This document shows positions 8,601 through 19,900 of a DNA stretch of 21,171 nt, one piece after another. The stretch spans positions 1 to 21,171 of the forward strand of contig JAYMTF010001815.1 of the NCBI GenBank assembly GCA_036897485.1, written 5' to 3'. How positions within the stretch are numbered: position 1 is the first letter of the stretch; each line of letters starts with the position of its first letter. The notes beneath the pieces were generated by a model. The model had not been told where the DNA came from, did no database searches, and saw only the letters and a list, made by a program, of their open reading frames with translations. Source of the stretch: Pelargonium nanum (Eukaryota; Streptophyta; Magnoliopsida; Geraniales; Geraniaceae). Position numbers and translations under genes: made by a program.

Positions 8601-11600
8601 ACTCAGAAACTACGACAATTTTTAATAGGCAAAAATGCAACAGTGAAATATTTATGTATCAGAATTTAAATGCTGTGATACAGTGAGCAGAAGGGTAATT
8701 CAAAATTATTCCGAGACCATCCAATATATTATGCGGATTTAAAAGTTCGTTCTAGATTCTCTCTGGACATACATTTCCATTTACACTTTTGCTAAGACTT
8801 GTAATATTGCACCAGATCATGCCCCTTCTCACAGTTGTTGTGCACAGATATATTGCAAAGTAAGAACGTTAATTGAAAGAACTCAGTTGTATTGGACTGA
8901 ATACTAGCTTTAGTAGTCATCATTAGAAAATATATATAGCCCACATACACACATAAATAAGTGTTCTCCCTAGAAAAAATATAATCCTCGAAATTATTAG
9001 TTTCCACGAGACAGATGAGTAAATCATAACAAAAGGTGGTCAAGAATGTGGCAAATAAAATAACTAGTTTTGGAATAGGTTGCTTACCTCACACCAACTA
9101 TCTTTTGAAATTCCTCTTCCATAGAGCGAATCATATAGCCATGGAAATCATATTTTGATGTGAGGTTGTGATTCTGCCAAGAATGGGAAAAACAATGCAA
9201 TATAAGTATGTTGGGTTATCCCACGTCAGTTGTGGAAGGGGCTGGGTGTTGGCCTATTAGTGTGAGGAAAGCCTCATCCTTTGAGCTAACTTTTGGGGTG
9301 AGAAGGTTCAATAGGAGCCAAGAGCAATATCAGAGCCCATGGTTACAACATCTCTGCCTGGAGGTTGCTGCTTCCCAACCTAATCCCAATGTGTGGGGGA
9401 GATTGTTGGGTTATCCCACATCGGTTGTGGAAGGGGCGGGGTGTTGGTTTATAAGTGTGAGGGAAAGCCTCATCCTTTAAGCTATTTTTAGGGATAAGTA
9501 GGCTTGAACAAGATGATAATGGCAATAAATTACCATGGTAAAAATTAAAATTGAGATCAAAACCCATCATAACTTAGATGCTCCCTATTTTTTTCTCTTT
9601 GAATGAAATATTTTACTGAATAAAACAAGTAGATCTGTAAAATGGCATTGTTCGCTTAAACTTAAAGATAATGACATTGCATACCGAGATAAAGCCCTTA
9701 CGAAGTGTGAGATAGTCAGCGCGTCCCACTGAACGCCCAAATTGCCGAAAGAAGCACGTCTGATTAGAAAAACATAGACCACAAGATTTAATTGAAACCA
9801 GGAGTTTTAAGGAAATGAATAGACTTCCAAAAGAAATAGCAAAAGGCAAATTACATGTATATGAAACTTGAAGTAATGAAATTCAAAATGGGTTAGAGAG
9901 AGGAAACACAAGATTTCACTTAGTGATAATCTCAAGAAAACAATTGAACCATGAGTAAATTGGAAACTAGGAAGTAGAATTAATGGACAAGTTTCTAAAA
10001 TACATCTTAAGAAAAGGCAAATTACATGTATATGAAACTTGAAGTAATGAAATTCAAAATGGGTTAGAGAGAGTAAACACAAGATTTCACTTAGTGATAA
10101 TCTCAAGAAAACAATTGAACCATGAGTAACTTCGAAACTAGGAAGTAGAATTAATGGACAAGTTTCTAATATACATCTTAAGAAAAGGCATATCTGTATC
10201 TACACTATATATAAAGGCTTTGCCTTGAGTTGGTTGGTTGACGCAGATTGGATGCCTCAATCAGAATAATTTTTAGGCCATTCGTTTACATTTCTAAACT
10301 CCTGCTAAATCATGTCCAGTAAAAAGTTGAATGAAGTGGAACAGTGCAAGTTCTAGCTTTCAACATAAAGGAACAAACTTTCAGTGCAGCTATAGTGTGA
10401 TAAGTAAGTTTACACCTACCAACCAGATGAGGAAGTCATTCTTGAGAAAAGGATTTGCCGTGTGAAACTTGACAAACGTTGATTGCCTTCGCATTGCTGA
10501 CTGCACAGAGATTTCTGTCATGGAATAAATAGTCAACTTACTCATGACCAATGTTCAGCAACTAGTGTATGCAGAATTAGACCATAATGTTGTAAGATTA
10601 CAATATATTGAGAAATGTTAAACATTACATATCAATATGTTTTCTAAGTATGAGTTAGGTACACAGGCAACCACTAAAAAATAATTGCATAATCTACACA
10701 GTTAAGAAACTGTGAACACAAATTTGTTTTCTACAACCAACCTACTTTAATTATAGTAAATTAGAACTGTCAAAATAATCTCATCCTTCCAATCATGTCA
10801 AGGTGGCACGGGCTTTTCCAGTATTCATCTCTTTCCACATAATCATTTACTATAAAAGCTTAAGCTATCAGAGTGTTGTATAGCTAACTTATTTATCATT
10901 GTCACACATTCCGACTTAGTGTGATCTCCACCTGTTCACATTAATTAAGTGGGTTCAACATGTGGACAGATTATTTATAATGGCAAACATGGTGGTATGA
11001 AAACAAGATATCCTCATGTGACAATCTGGTGGATACAAGACTGAAAAGTAAACTAAAACTACCAAACACTTGACTTGGATCTGATAGGAGTCGGTTGACT
11101 CGGTTCATAAGTGTGCACTGACTCAATAATCCATTACTAAACATCGTCAGACCTGACTATTAATTTAATCTACCCAACACTATAAAGTTTACCAGGTAAA
11201 GAATCATGCCGGTCCATATGAGCCTCATCTTCCCATGCCCTCCAACTGTGAATCTGTTCAAGATATTACAATGTCAAGGAAAACATAAAACAACTAAAAC
11301 ACTTGATAACAAATTATTTGTCTTCACTGTCTCTGGCCAAAGTAACCATTTTCATTCAAAAGAAACCAAACAAATTCTAACTAAACAGATATTAAAGTGG
11401 GTCAAAACTAGAATGAAAATCTGAAATCAAAGTATTGATGTTCTCCTAACATTGTGCAGTTTCGACAAAGAATAGATAACAACAGAAATATGTTATGTTA
11501 ATGTAAACCTCCCAATTGGATTTACAGTGATTGCAGCAGGTCTAACCTTCACAATTGCCAGCAACATTGTTAAGCAGCTGTAAGATATATGTGTTACTGC

Positions 11601-12893
11601 CATGACAAAGATGAAGCGATGTAATTGCTCAAGACCTTGATACGAAACAAAAGGTTCATGACCCTGCACAACAGAACATATCATACCTTAGTATTTTTTT
11701 TGCAATTGAGGCAGCAATTGAAATCAAAAGAAGGGGAATAAAAAAAAACACTAAAACATTAAACCTAAATAACAAGCCTTTTTTTAAAAATGATAAAGAG
11801 CATCGCGGCAAACTACATTCTATCATAAAACTAAGTTCTACGTATTTTCTTTCCTCCATAATACAAGTAGATGAGTCACCGATAATCTCAGTGTTCATAT
11901 GGGAAAATTACATGCCTCTTTGCAGGTACTTTCATTCAATTCACCCAACACTCTCCTAAATGATAGATGCAGAACAACACTCAATAGTTTACGCTCTTGA
12001 GAAGCATTTTCTTCCAGTTCTTTATCAATCTCAGACCTCGTGCATGGGGCAAAAGCACCACCATAGAACTTGGATGGAACGCAAATATTGGCTATCAAGC
12101 CTGAGGTTGCTGTTAGAAGGAGAGAGATAAATCCAAGCAGCATCAACTCTGAAACAAAAGTCCAGAGAACAAGAGCTTTATACATGAGATGAGAATAATG
12201 TAACAATGTAACAAAAGAGTCACTCACAACCAACAGTCCCAACACATCAAAATGAATTTTCTTTTGAGATTATTTCTGAGGTTTCAAATAAAATTATACG
12301 AAGTACCTTCTTTCATTTTCTCCACAGCTTCAAGCAAGGGTTTTCGATTAGTTTTCCGCAACCACTGAAAAACCGAAAAAACAATCACATCAGAAAAATA
12401 CACGTCCTTTCCAGCTTAATGTCAATATTTTGATGTGTCGCCAAGTTGAGCAAAATCAATAGGTTTGGGGAAATGATTAAACTGAAAGTACAGATTTTTC
12501 TATTGCTTCACAAATCTTCACCTCTGAAAACGACCGTGATCAACATATATTCAGCAAGCACGTATAGGAAACTAGTTCAAGTCACACAAATGCAAGGTTA
12601 TAACCAAGGATATTTCTATCTTTTCTTTTCAATAGAAATTGCGATGGGAGCTCATACTTAACCTCAGACCTAGAGTGGAATTTACATTAGAAACCAAAAT
12701 CCAAGATATGCAGGATTCATGCAAATGAAAAACGCGTAAAACGAGGGTCAAGATGTACACTACTTACGTTACTCAAGCGATGAATTGATCGCTCCACAAG
12801 CAAAGAGACAGCAACAAACATGGTCAACACAGTGGCAACAGACCATGTTGGAGTCAAAGCCAGAGACCTCATTTCTTTCTCACTTTCTGCCAT
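5691..12893 (-). CDS. MLO11-like: MLO-like protein (MLO4/11/14 clade), 15 exons, 552 residues
   Basis: Coding exons in transcript order: 12768-12893, 12307-12364, 11916-12148, 11547-11663, 11193-11253, 10420-10514, 9685-9759, 9088-9173, 8098-8147, 7449-7489, 7048-7218, 6883-6918, 6648-6715, 6508-6568, 5691-6071 (1659 nt with TGA). Start MAESEKEMRSLALTPTWSVA is the usual short MLO outer N-terminus before membrane span 1. Hallmarks seen: EELMLLGFISLLLT (exons 2-3), loop cysteines in NICVPS, APCTRS, STCKEG and NSCF, ADYLTLRKGF (exon 7), GTKLQHIIA (exon 11), and LCSYSTLPLYALVTQ then MGTNYKAAL (exons 14-15). Residues from about 438 (RIRETIHGWGKAARRKRRHG) form the basic amphipathic calmodulin-binding segment; an acidic and Ser-rich tail follows. 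Known of the family: seven-span plasma-membrane proteins, reported as calmodulin-regulated calcium channels. This clade acts in Arabidopsis root touch and gravity growth responses, whereas powdery-mildew susceptibility lies mainly in other clades. Inferred: functional, as no frameshift or internal stop was found. Clade assignment is from recalled motifs, not a tree. Confidence 0.93.
6201..6340 (-). mobile_element. Au-like tRNA-derived SINE in MLO intron 14
   Basis: Read on the - strand from about 6340, the sequence begins TTCGTGGTGCAACATAGTTG (A-box region) and continues to GGTCACGGGTTCGTGTCG (B box, 6286-6303). It then has AACCTCTTAGCAAAA and ends GTGCACTGAACCACCC followed by a short T run at 6206-6201. 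This order, including the T tail instead of poly(A), matches the widespread plant Au SINE. The intron spans 6072-6507 and splice sites are unaffected. Target duplications were not found, suggesting age. Confidence 0.75.
9209..9510 (+). mobile_element. TRIM-like mini LTR retrotransposon in MLO intron 7
   Basis: Two direct repeats begin TGTTGGGTTATCCCAC, at 9209 and 9404, and align for about 80-110 bp with about 90% identity over the first 80. Between them, AATATCAGAGCC (9327-9338) resembles a primer-binding site for initiator tRNA-Met (core TATCAGAGC), and a polypurine tract GTGTGGGGGAGA (9391-9402) sits immediately before the second repeat. The internal part is under 100 bp with no coding capacity, as in TRIM/SMART elements. 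AAGTA precedes the first repeat (9204-9208) and recurs at 9496-9500, a possible target duplication that would end the element at 9495. The host intron is 9174-9684. Confidence 0.7.
9841..10190. repeat. 171-bp tandem duplication in MLO intron 6
   Basis: Copy 1 (9841-10011) and copy 2 (10012-10182) are adjacent, equal in length and differ at four positions by my count (about 98% identical). The first 8 bases of the unit, AAAAGGCA, recur once more at 10183-10190, so the array is two units plus a stub. The unit has no terminal inverted repeats or coding potential. The host intron is 9760-10419. The high identity implies a recent duplication or an exchange event. Confidence 0.93.
11664..11915 (-). 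other. MLO intron 3 with a GC donor (GC-AG intron)
   Basis: On the - strand exon 3 ends AAAGAG, followed by GCATGT; the acceptor is GTTGTGCAG before GGTCATGAACC. This junction gives CKE|GHEPFVSY, exactly as expected for MLO4/11-type proteins, and keeps phase 0. The two nearest GT sites, at GCAT|GTAA and GAAA|GTACC, both put exon 4 in a frame with an immediate TGA. GC-AG introns are a known minor U2-type class with an otherwise strong AG|GC(A)NGT donor. Confidence 0.8.
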
Positions 12894-14060
12894 GGTTCTG
12901 GCAAATCCAATTTGCAGACTATAAACTTATTACTTTCAAACTCTTAGACCGATATCACCAATTCTTTCAACAATCTGAGTACAAGAACCACGATCTACAG
13001 AAACAAAAGAGGACCTGGAACTACAGACACAAAACTCCAATTCTCTTTTGCTCTCCAGAACCAACAAGCCCTTTAGTGGCATCCACTTTCTTGTTCCACT
13101 TCAGCCTTGATACATTACATGCAAAGAGAAAAATAAATGATGGGTACTCTTCATTTCCAACATCCATGCCCAAACACATCAACAAAATGACAGATACCCA
13201 AAAGAGAATTCAAGGAAACCAAAAAACTTTTCTGAAGTCCACCAGAAATAGACATAAGGAGCCTACTCAATGACCGAATTTCAGCTCCTATAGACTCCAA
13301 AACAGAACAAGCAAATTATAAAATAAAAAAAGTCTTTTTTCTAGAAGTGTTAGAGAAATGGATCCAAGCTCAAGCTCTTCCAAAATGCTACCACCAAACC
13401 AAAAGATCCTCCCTTTTTTTTTGCAAATAGCAATCAATCAGTAACCACCTCGCAGCTAGCTCTGGGAACAAGCCGTTCCCTTAATTCAACTCGGCTATTA
13501 ATTGCTCAACCACCACTTTTTTCTCTCTCTAGAAAAAGGTATCAGTCATTAATTTCTCCCAGATAGCTCCTACTCGGAAAAAGCTCTCTCTTTTCTTCAA
13601 ACCCTTTTTCGCGTCTTCTTCACATTCACGAACACACAGCTCAAAACACCGATCTTGGCTGACCCAGATGGCAGATTCGAAAAAAGTTGGCACTAAACCA
13701 CTTTCTAGAGCTGATTCTCAGCAAATGAAACCAAACCCAGTACGTATCTCAGACCCTGTACCTATTTTGGACTCAAAAACAGCAACAGAGAGCTCGCAAT
13801 GACGACAACAATGGCGATTTTGGTAAAGGGTTGTAGAGAGTTGTGATGAGAAAGATGACAAATTGCAGATAGAGAGGTTCTGAGTTCTCAGTGTAGCCTT
13901 CACCAGAAGAAGAGATCTCAGAATCTGTATTTGTCTGTGAGTGAGTGAGACTGTTACACATAACAATGCCAATATTGCAAATCCCATGAACATAACATGG
14001 GTTGGTCCCATCTCAAGAATCTAACCAAGAGAACGAAGATTGCAAGAAACAGAGCTACGC
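12894..14060 (-). promoter_or_regulatory. Probable MLO leader and promoter region
   Basis: Between the MLO start codon and about 14060 there is no convincing coding exon. On the - strand, 13720-13960 is CT-rich with several ATCTCTCT-type runs, as in plant 5' leaders, and AAACGACGCCGCG sits at 14058-14070. A - strand upstream open frame (13718-14011, 97 codons, hydrophobic N-terminal stretch) would precede the MLO start if transcription begins there. Several leader introns are possible. The block 13480-13670 is instead CT-rich on the + strand. The transcription start cannot be placed from sequence alone. Confidence 0.4.
13668..13802 (+). other. Short + strand open frame behind a CT-rich leader
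   Basis: ATGGCAGATTCG opens a 44-codon frame (MADSKKVGTKPLSRADSQQM...) ending in TGA. It is preceded by about 180 bp of C/T-rich sequence that looks like a plant 5' leader, and CCA|GTACGTATCTC at 13740 could be a donor. No downstream + strand exon was recognised up to 14300. It may be a relic first exon, an antisense non-coding transcript, or chance. It overlaps the probable MLO leader on the other strand. Confidence 0.2.
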
Positions 14061-14310
14061 GGCGTCGTTTTAGTCTTTGTGGGATTGAATATTACAGTAA
14101 TTGCATTTGTTGGAGGTAGGTTGGGTTTCAAAATTGGAACTTGAATTATTTTCTCATTTTTTTCCTAATTCCACTAGAGAAAGTTGTGAATGTTGAATCC
14201 AATTTGACAATTTATTATTTCAAGTCAATTTTAGTTGGAGACTTAAGAGTTGTTTGGCATTTGTTAAATAAGCAAACAAAAGATGCGAAATACACGTAGG
14301 AGAATAGAAA

Positions 14311-14515
14311 CTTCTTTTTCTAGTCTAAAACATGAGGCTTCTGAGTAGGTCCGCAAACTCGCAGTTAGCACTTTTAAGCCGTTTTACGGCACTCAGACTA
14401 ATCATAATTCGATGGTAAGTCACAGTTAAAACTTATCCTTCTCCCAAGAGGTGTGTTAAGTGGGGACCGAACACAAGCGCTCTCACGCAACCTGTGTAGC
14501 CAACTGCGTCACTAC
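14311..14515 (-). mobile_element. Decayed tRNA-derived SINE
   Basis: Read on the - strand from 14515, GTGACGCAGTTGGCTACACA resembles a tRNA A box and GTGTTCGGTCCCC (14462-14474) resembles a B box, at tRNA-like spacing. The downstream body is non-coding and ends near an A-rich run AGAAAAAGAAG (about 14310-14320), a plausible tail. It is a different family from the Au-like SINE in the MLO intron. No functional tRNA cloverleaf or anticodon stem was found. Boundaries are approximate. Confidence 0.5.
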
Positions 14516-16930
14516 TTTTGGGTGATTAGAGACGTTTCACTGTTGATCATTTGTTTGACACGTAAGACTTTTTTAAATTAATAAAAAATTTAAAATAATT
14601 TTTATATATTGTCTCAAAATTTAACGATGCACTTATTGATAATTGATACATAATTAACTTTTCAAAAATGAAACGATACACTTTTATGACAAAAATGCAA
14701 GTAGAACGCAATATTGTAACTTCTTATATACTATATTGTGAAAAGTTCAGTGATTTTTAACTAATTTATATAAGAATATTATACATAATATCAATAAATA
14801 ACTTTACAAAAAACTAATTTTGAGAGAGAAAATGAAAGAAACAAAATATTTTTCTCCAGAAATAGCAAATAGTAATTTGACTTTGATGATTTAGTTCTTG
14901 GCTATCTAGTCTGATTTTAATAAAATTCCCAGGTTTCCATCAAAAAAAAAAATTCTTAGCCAATTAATAATTCTTAAGAGTGACTAAGCTATATATTAAA
15001 TACATAATTAGCCAACTCATGACAAGTTGCAATTTTGTTTGGTACAGAAAATTGTTAGATGCATAGCACATGCAAGACCTTGTTGACTCCACATGCAATA
15101 CTGATCAAACCTCACTTATCAAAACTTTGAATAAATAATCTCATTTAATTAAATAATATAATCTCTCAATAATTAAACTTCAGATGCAGAGAGATTTGTA
15201 GATGATATTTCATTATAAGATCCTATTATGTTACTTATTAATCTCAACAAAAACTTATATTTGTATATATATTTATGAATTCTCATTCAAAAAATTTATT
15301 TGTGGTGACAATGAAAATAAATAGGAACATGATTTCAAAAAAAAAAAAAGGATCTTTACCAGCAAGTTTATTAATTGTTTATAAGTAACCTATGTAATCT
15401 TTATTGCCAGCATCCTCCACTTGATAAGGAGGTTCTCTTATGAGCTCTGACATCTCATAAACAAATTGGAAAACAAATAAATCACTCAAAAAAATATTTT
15501 GTTTTTCTTTATTACTTGATTTTTTTATAAGATATTGCTTGATTTGTACTAGAGAGACAATACAATCTAGTTCATTATTTGCTATTATTCGAGATCAGTA
15601 AGATTTGATTCTTTGATGGATGGTAAGTAATGAATTTAAGGTTATTTCAAAAACTCATGCGTTTTTATTCAAACTCTTATGATAAGACGGTTTGTGATAC
15701 AAAAAATATGAAAAATTGTGTATCAATTTAATTTTATTATCGGGAACGAATTGAAAGTCAACGAATAACGTACATGGGTGACGTGAACATGTTCATCGCA
15801 TATAAGATCTCCTAATCTTATTGGAACACTAAATACATTTCCATCAGTCGCAATTAAAAACGCACATCGTCTCAACCGCAAACAATTTCCTTGTAAATGC
15901 CCCATAGGTTTAAGGTTTGATCATATCCACACTTCACATTTTGTTGTGTTTGATTTACTCTATAGCGTTACTGCTCTCGTGCCATAGACGAAATTTTAGC
16001 TGCACTTTCAATTTGAGAATATGTGATATAATTCAATAAATTTCACACAAATATTAAATATGTTCTTTCAAATAGTAACCTGACCTAGCTACATAGTGTT
16101 TGATGTATTAATGTTTCTTTGCGTCCATCAAGGAGAGAGTGCCTAAATCTAAACATATGGTCATTTCATGATGGTCAAGACAGTGACCATTGACAACAAA
16201 ATATACTAAACATAATACAACGACAAACGTGTCATTTGGAATTAGACTATTTATAAAGATGACAACTTGACCTGGCTCGACAGAAACCCGATGTTACGAA
16301 GAAAAATAATGTTCTGATCGGGATATTATTAGGTTTCTACTATAAGTTCATATGGTGTAAAAAAAAGGCAACCCAAAAGCTGAAATCGGATGTTTTTGGG
16401 AGATCTCCACCAACATGGATAAAGAAATCCGACATATGTTAAGGTTTACATATAGCAAGCGCATGTGGTTTGAAGGTAATTTTATGTCCCATTCATGCAA
16501 GTTATGCATGCATGGATCTTGCCATCCAAATCCTGACCAAACGATATCCGATATGATTCTAATATTGACAAAAAAGTATGGTATCAATCTAATAAAAATA
16601 ATCAAGCACCAGCACGGGATTGGTGTGGCCACGCCTGTTTATAGTCAACCAAGATGGTGGTGGAAAAATGCCCATAACACAACACAATAGAAACTAACCT
16701 CTAGAGACTATTGCAGAAACAGTTTATAAAAACCAGGAGAATCTATTGTACCTTGATGGTTCTTCTACAACCGAAACCAAACATAGGAGCTAAACTAAAG
16801 AATTTAAATATAGGCAATGCAATAGTATCAGACCTTACTGAACGGCTATTTCTAAATAGGTATACAAATAAAAGACAATACATAAGGATGAGAGATCAAA
16901 ACTCAACACTGAAATTACAAAACCTGGAAG
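14516..16930. other. AT-rich intergenic DNA upstream of MLO and downstream of NUG2
   Basis: About 2.4 kb of strongly AT-rich sequence. Open frames at 15723-15905 (-), 16348-16632 (-) and 16415-16690 (+) have no recognisable motif and overlap one another. A run of 13 or so A residues occurs near 15338-15350 and could be a retroposon tail. CATGCATG, an RY-type motif, occurs at 16507-16514 without promoter context. The last few hundred bases before 16931 should be the NUG2 3' untranslated region. I see no gene. Confidence 0.5.
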
Positions 16931-19900
16931 CTAGTCACTCACGGGGTTGGCTTCATCATCACCAGAGTCTACAATATCGTCGTCGTCGGATTCTTCATCA
17001 TCAGAGTCTGAAAGCTGGTTCGATTCCTCACCGTCAGTTGGGGAAGACTGGTTGGCTTCATCATCATCATCATCATCATCATCATTGGCTGGAAGCCCGT
17101 CCACTGCCTCGTCATCGATAGTGGCTGGCAGCAGACCATCAGTATCTTCACCCTGCAACTCATTTTCGCTAAAAAGATCCCTCTGGACCGGGACATTCTT
17201 CAGTTGTTGGGACGTAAGAACATCTGCAATAGCTCTAAAAGCTGCAGAGGCTTGGTTACTGTCTACTGCAACTTCACCAATACCAAAATTATTGGGTTCT
17301 GGGTCCGCAGAGGAGTCTGCTTCTTGTCGTGGAGGTGCTACAAAGAAGGGTATTTTACCCCTCTGCCAATCGTGAAGGACCATTTTTGCAGCAGTAGTCA
17401 AATCAGGCTCACCACCCTATACGCAAAACAGTGAAATAAATAAAAGAAATGCTTGAAAATAGAAACAGTTTCTTAGATATTAGTGGCAAGACCGCATGAT
17501 ATTGGTAAACATGAATGGAATAACAACTCTAATTTCTATAAATGTTGGTAATTCATTTTCAATTTCTTTATTCAATTAAAAATATTGTTTAAATAAATCC
17601 ATTTCCCTAATTAGGTTATAAATTGCAGCATTCAATTTTACAAGCAAACCATACAAACATTTAACTTCATTCTGAACAGTTAAAGCATCATTACAGAAAT
17701 CTCGTATACAAAGCCAAAGGTACCTTTAAAAGCTTGCCCGACAATTTGCATAGCTGAAATAGAAAGTCGGCATCATCGACCCTGAGAACACATCAGAATG
17801 AAGTTATTCTAAGTTCAGTAGTTCTTTTCGTATCAGAAACAAACATTCTACTCGGTTAACATGGCAGAGAAAACAAAAATAAAGACAACTAAGCCTACCA
17901 TTCTTTAATCTTATATGCTCTTCTCAAGTGCTCCTTCTTCACGCGTCTCAAAACTTCTCCAATATGTTCAGAAGCATCACTCAAGTTTGTGACACGTACC
18001 TGAAAGAAAATCAAAATTCTTCAAGACAATTAATATATAATAAAACACCAGATTTGCGTAATAACTCCAACAATAAGGAAAGCAAACACAAAGCAATAAT
18101 ATATATAAATATATGTATATACATACGGGGAATACAATGAGAAAGAAGGGTTATAAACAACAATCTCTCTCTATATATAGGCAAAGGACTAAATCACAAC
18201 CTTAAAGATGCACACTAAAAAATAAAAGTTTTTGTACTAAAATACCATATGGACACATATTAAGCCAACCATGAACTACACAACTAATACCAGAAAATGA
18301 AACGTACCACGCCTTTCAGCACAACATCTGTCTCAGTGTCTTTATTTTGGTAAACAACTCCTGGGCAGTCAATCAAAAATATTTTCTTTGTGAGAGTTAT
18401 ATATTGCCATACTTTAGTCTCCCCTGGAATAGGAGCAACCTTGCAAACCTGTTGTAGAAAAACAGAAAATTTTGTCAACTAAGAATAAACCAAATGTTTT
18501 TTTATCGCCCATTGAATAAAATGGATTCAGATTTCAAATGATGCTCAAAGCTATGAGCATCAAGTGCATGTGATGAAGCGACCACATTAGGCATGCAAAC
18601 ATCTGATATGCATAAAAGGTTATTACCATCGCATGCAAAAAAAATTTAAATAACAATAGCCATACTTGTAATACATTTGCACTAAAATGGGCTCAAGTTC
18701 AGCAGCATTTCATGATCTTCAAGTGCTAAAGCAAGAACCTTGAAGCACTGAGTCAATATTATTACATGCTCTTAATCCCTTCTTAACTTCAAAGTGCAGG
18801 TTGATTGTTGATAAAATGTGCAAATAGTAAAACACAATTTGTTCTCCATCACTAGTAAATTTATTACAATAGTAACAAAATAGAATATTATACAAATGAG
18901 AAGACGATAAAAACATACATTCTTTGTACGCAGCGTGTTGATCACTGATGACTTCCCAACATTGGGATACCCAACAAATCCCACAGATATTGCTTGTTTG
19001 TCACTTTTTAAGCGGGAAAATTGTCTCAACACTGACAAAAGAGAACCCTGTACCAAACAGGTCAGACAAAAAATACAATGAGGCGCGGACAGAAAAAAAA
19101 AACTAAACAAGAATTAAAGTGCATTACATGATAGCTAAACTGACATTTAAAACAGCCTACAATCATAGGTTTGCAAAATAAAAACCTATAATCTAAAAGA
19201 TAGTTTGCCATCATAACTTAGTTATCTTTAATCATTTTTCCTTCAAGCGTATCTCCAATAAAGAAGCGACCAAAGTACCCAATCCATTAAGTTTAGGTAA
19301 TTTTTTTTATTTAAAATGTGATCGCACATAAAAAATAAAATTTCCGCAATTACAATATGAAATCAAGGGCAGTCAAAACTCCATCTTTTAAATACAAGGC
19401 AAGAGTACATTAAAGAGAGAACCCAATTAGCACAAAAGTTCAGTAACTATGTACAGCATACTGGAGTTGCTAAGTTCTAAAAAATAAATGCATGTACAGT
19501 TTAGCTCAAGTGCTGGACCTTTAAAGGTAAGAAAATAAAACTGTATTTTCATTGTTATTGATCTCATATATTGTGTTCCTTGGAATCTGAATTCAACAAG
19601 TTCTCAGAATGTGCGAAAATTACCTTGCCAAAGGACTTGTTGATGCTTGCATGGAATGCTAAAGTAGGATATTCCTTGGATAATACTCTAAGCCACCCTT
19701 TTGTTGCCCAGGCTGGAATCAAATCGCACTGTGAAAGAGTGGTGTTAAAAACACAGAAAATGTACTAAACAATCATATATAAATAAGTTTCAACATGAAA
19801 TGTATGGCAAACCTTGTTCAATAAGAGAATCATGTGTTTATGCTTGCAGTGCTCTTTGATATGCTTCTCTAAATGATAACACCTTGTACCTTGTGGGTCC

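Noticed and set aside
9807..10106. - strand frame of 99 codons with repeated LSEILCxLSLTHFEFHYFKF
   Set aside because: The repetition comes from the intronic 171-bp tandem duplication; it lies inside MLO intron 6.
12785..13273. + strand frame of 162 codons
   Set aside because: It overlaps MLO exon 1 in antisense and has no recognisable domain; composition looks like leader DNA read backwards.
14462..14512. Functional tRNA gene
   Set aside because: Only A- and B-box-like motifs are present; no acceptor, anticodon or T stems could be folded, so a SINE head is more likely.
15723..15905. - strand frame considered as a copia polyprotein fragment
   Set aside because: The HVRYSLTFN segment only loosely recalls the DVRYVPDL region; no zinc knuckle, protease or integrase motif nearby.
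16711..17121. + strand frame with a poly-His run
   Set aside because: It is the antisense of the NUG2 acidic tail; the His run is the complement of the GAT repeat.
16947..17375. + strand Ser-rich frame of 142 codons
   Set aside because: It lies entirely opposite the last NUG2 exon, whose sense reading ([12 protein letters not shown]...) matches the family.
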